Positions 5,409 to 7,262 of a DNA stretch of 7,262 nt are shown here, one piece after another. This stretch comes from an uncultured bacterium (GTDB taxonomy: Bacteria > Bacillota > Clostridia > Oscillospirales > Oscillospiraceae). The notes beneath the pieces were generated by a model. That model was not told where the DNA came from and ran no database searches. It saw only the letters and a program-made list of their open reading frames with translations. The translations under genes were made by a program, and so were the position numbers. How positions within the stretch are numbered: position 1 is the stretch's first letter; each line of letters starts with the position of its first letter. The stretch is taken from the NCBI GenBank assembly GCA_949288405.1, contig CASEKM010000138.1, forward strand, positions 1 to 7,262, in the 5' to 3' direction.

Positions 5409-6269
5409 ATGTCCTTTGACCACTACATCCAATCCGGCGGAAAGCGCCTGCAGTGCGGGTACACCACCGGTACCTGCGCCGCCCTGGCCGCCAAGGGGGC
5501 GGCGGAGCTGCTGCTCACCGGCAGGGCTTCGGAGGCCGTCTCCCTCCGCACACCCAAGGGCTGGGTGGTGAAGGTTCCCCTGGAGGGGCCCCGGCTGGAA
5601 AATGGGACCGCCTCCGCCTGGGTGACCAAGGACGGGGGGGACGACGTGGACGCCACCCACGGCCTGCCCATCGCGGCCTCGGTGACCCGGCAACCGGGGA
5701 CCGGGCTGACCCTGCGGGGCGGCGAGGGGGTGGGCCGGGTGACGAAGCCCGGCCTGGACCAGCCGGTGGGGGAGTGGGCCATCAACTCCACCCCCCGGCG
5801 GATGATCCTGGAGGCGGTGGACTCGGTGCGGAGGGCCCTGGACCTGCCGGGGGGACTTCTCATCACCATCTCCGTCCCCGGCGGACAGGAGGCGGCAAAA
5901 AAGACCTTCAACCCCCATTTGGGCATTGAGGGGGGAATTTCGATTTTGGGCACCTCGGGCATTGTGGAGCCCATGAGCGTCCAGGCCCTGGTGGACACCC
6001 TGGCCCTGGAGCTGCGGCAGGCTGCCGCCTCCGGGGCGCGCCGTTTGATCCTCACCCCGGGCAACTACGGAATGGATTTCCTGGGCTCCGGGGCCCTGGA
6101 CCTGCCCCCGGCAACTACGGGATGGATTTCCTGGGCTCCGGGGCCCTGGACCTGCCCCCGGCGGTCCCCGTCGTCCGGTGCTCCAACTTTGTGGGGGAGG
6201 CCCTGGACAGCGCCCGGCTGGAGGGGTTTCATGACATCCTGCTGGTGGGGCACATTGGCAAATTCGTAA
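5409..6269 (+). CDS. cbiD: CbiD, N-terminal part, frameshifted by a tandem duplication
   Basis: CbiD methylates C1 of cobalt-precorrin-5B with S-adenosylmethionine in the oxygen-independent cobalamin pathway. This ORF holds the first two thirds: GYTTGTCAALAAK (17-29) is the family's N-terminal signature, and NPHLGIEGGISILGTSGIVE (168-187) the central one. Residues 1-234 are in the true frame. A 50-bp duplication at 6061-6160 then shifts reading, so residues from about 236 to 286 are out-of-frame Trp/Pro-rich sequence ending at a chance stop. The true frame continues in the ORF at 6122-6604. If the duplication is collapsed, the gene is one frame of 381 residues, the usual CbiD size. As given, the product lacks the conserved C-terminal region and is probably inactive. 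An assembly error is a serious alternative. Confidence 0.9.
   Translation: MSFDHYIQSGGKRLQCGYTTGTCAALAAKGAAELLLTGRASEAVSLRTPKGWVVKVPLEGPRLENGTASAWVTKDGGDDVDATHGLPIAASVTRQPGTGLTLRGGEGVGRVTKPGLDQPVGEWAINSTPRRMILEAVDSVRRALDLPGGLLITISVPGGQEAAKKTFNPHLGIEGGISILGTSGIVEPMSVQALVDTLALELRQAAASGARRLILTPGNYGMDFLGSGALDLPPATTGWISWAPGPWTCPRRSPSSGAPTLWGRPWTAPGWRGFMTSCWWGTLANS
6060..6162. repeat. 50-bp imperfect tandem duplication that breaks cbiD
   Basis: Bases 6060-6112 recur at 6110-6162 (53-base match, 50-base period, GGC shared at the junction). The only difference is 6071 (A) against 6121 (G), a silent GGA/GGG glycine change in the cbiD frame. Because 50 is not a multiple of three, the extra copy shifts the frame. 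Confidence 0.95.
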
Positions 6270-6604
6270 AGCTGGCGGCGGGGATCTTCAACACCCACTC
6301 CCGGCAGGCGGACGGGCGGGGGGAGATCTTCTGCGCCCACGCCGCCCTGTGCGGGGCGGACCGGGAGACGGTCCGGGCCCTCATAGACAGCGCCACCGCC
6401 GACCGCTGTCTGGAAATTTTACAGGAGCGCCGCCTGCAAGAGCCGGTGCTGGCCTCCCTCCTGGGCGCCATCCAGGTCCGCCTGGACCGGCGGACAGGGG
6501 AGGGCGCGCGGGCCGGGGCGGTGCTGTTTAGCAATCAGTACGGCCCTCTGGGCATGACCCGGGGGGCGAAGGAGATTTTGACCGCATGGAAGCAAAACAC
6601 TTAG
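6122..6604 (+). CDS. cbiD: CbiD, C-terminal part, separated by the frameshift
   Basis: This 160-residue ORF carries the remaining third of cobalt-precorrin-5B C1-methyltransferase. The conserved LLVGHIGKFVKLAAGIFNTH (40-59) is a hallmark of CbiD. The ATG at 6122 is an internal Met codon of the second repeat copy with no ribosome site of its own in front, so independent translation is doubtful. Its first 14 residues (MDFLGSGALDLPPA) repeat residues 222-235 of the upstream fragment, which shows directly where the two pieces join. The last 19 bases overlap the start of cbiL, as expected in a tight cbi operon. Downstream sequence is free of other frame damage, so the lesion is recent or artefactual. 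Confidence 0.88.
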   Translation: MDFLGSGALDLPPAVPVVRCSNFVGEALDSARLEGFHDILLVGHIGKFVKLAAGIFNTHSRQADGRGEIFCAHAALCGADRETVRALIDSATADRCLEILQERRLQEPVLASLLGAIQVRLDRRTGEGARAGAVLFSNQYGPLGMTRGAKEILTAWKQNT

Positions 6605-7262
6605 GAACCTTTTACGGCGTGGGGGTGGGTCCCGGGGACCCGGAGCTGCTCACCCTGAAGGCGGTGCGGGTACTGGAGCGGTGCCCGGTGCTGGCCGCCC
6701 CCAGAACCGCCTCCGGGGCCATGACCGCCCTGGACATCGCCCGGCAGGCTGCGGACCTGGAGGGGAAGACCCTCCTCCCCCTCTACTTCACCATGTCCAG
6801 GGACAAGGAGCAGCAGCGGGCGGCCCACCGGGCCGCGGCGGAGGCGGTGCGCCCCTATCTGGAGGCGGGCCAGGACGTGGCCATGGCCATCCTGGGGGAC
6901 GTGTCCATCTTCTCCACCTACTGCTATCTCATGGAGCTTTTAAAGGGGGAGGGCTTCCCCTGCGAGATGGTCCCCGGGGTGCCCAGCTTCTGCGCCGTGG
7001 CCGCCCGCCTGGGCCGGAGCCTCACCGAGGCCGATACCCCCCTCCACATCCTCCCCGGCGGCGGGGAGGGGCCGGGGGAGAGCCTGGACCTGCCCGGCGG
7101 GAAGATTTTGATGAAGTCGGGGAAGAACTACCCCCAGCTGCTGGAGGAGCTGGACCGCCGGGGCCTGCTGGCCCAGGCGGGCATGGTGGAGAACTGCGGC
7201 CTCCCCGGCGAGCGGGTGTTCCCCTCCCTGGAGGAGAAGCCTGAGTCCTCCGGGTATTTTAC
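6586..7262 (+). CDS. cbiL: Cobalt-precorrin-2 C20-methyltransferase CbiL (3' end outside window)
   Basis: Adds the C20 methyl group to cobalt-precorrin-2 with S-adenosylmethionine, the step directly after cobalt insertion by CbiK. The frame is open from the ATG at 6586 to the window edge, giving 225 residues of a protein usually about 230-240 long. Motifs of the tetrapyrrole methylase fold are clear: the glycine-rich GVGVGPGDPELLTLKA (11-26), LGDVSIFSTY (103-112), VPGVPSF (129-135), ILMK (174-177) and ENCGLPGER (202-210). The YGVGVGPGDPELLTLKA and LGDVSIFSTY versions point to CbiL/CobI rather than to CbiF, CbiH or CbiE. GGAG lies about 12 bases before the ATG, inside cbiD, which it overlaps by 19 bases. 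Only a few C-terminal residues should be missing. Confidence 0.9.
   Translation, partial: MEAKHLGTFYGVGVGPGDPELLTLKAVRVLERCPVLAAPRTASGAMTALDIARQAADLEGKTLLPLYFTMSRDKEQQRAAHRAAAEAVRPYLEAGQDVAMAILGDVSIFSTYCYLMELLKGEGFPCEMVPGVPSFCAVAARLGRSLTEADTPLHILPGGGEGPGESLDLPGGKILMKSGKNYPQLLEELDRRGLLAQAGMVENCGLPGERVFPSLEEKPESSGYF

Noticed and set aside
5409..6604. Programmed ribosomal frameshift in cbiD
   Set aside because: There is no slippery site at the junction, and the shift is fully explained by an exact 50-base duplication.

Overview
The window looks like chromosomal DNA from an anaerobic, high-GC, Gram-positive gut bacterium, most likely in the Oscillospiraceae (Flavonifractor/Lawsonibacter-like). 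This taxonomic guess is an inference from the GC-rich codon use, the lipoprotein-type binding protein, the PerR and rubrerythrin pair, the oxygen-independent cobalamin genes and a GC-rich palindromic intergenic repeat. No database search was possible.

The layout is two divergent transcription units. On the minus strand (about 1116 down to 1) a sigma-A-type promoter with a 16-bp palindrome just downstream drives perR, a peroxide-sensing Fur-family repressor. perR is coupled by an ATGA overlap to rbr, a rubrerythrin with an N-terminal rubredoxin domain. A hairpin at the left edge is probably the start of their terminator. On the plus strand (1181 to the window end) a strong promoter leads into a cobalamin riboswitch (about 1226-1411) and an intrinsic terminator (1449-1483). 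These are followed by btuF, btuC and btuD (a corrinoid ABC importer), cbiK (cobalt chelatase), cbiD (C1 methyltransferase) and the 5' part of cbiL (C20 methyltransferase). Import and de novo synthesis of the corrin ring therefore sit downstream of one B12-sensing switch. A possible secondary promoter lies before cbiK.

The real anomalies are two short imperfect tandem duplications. A 60-bp one in rbr adds 20 residues in frame. A 50-bp one in cbiD shifts the frame and splits the gene into two overlapping ORFs. The copies differ only at third codon positions, by synonymous transitions. That pattern suits either joined strain variants (an assembly problem) or real slippage duplications that later diverged. 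A 52-bp double-hairpin element is also notable because it supplies the stop codon of cbiK. Apart from these points the genes belong to known families, and I do not see a wholly new system.
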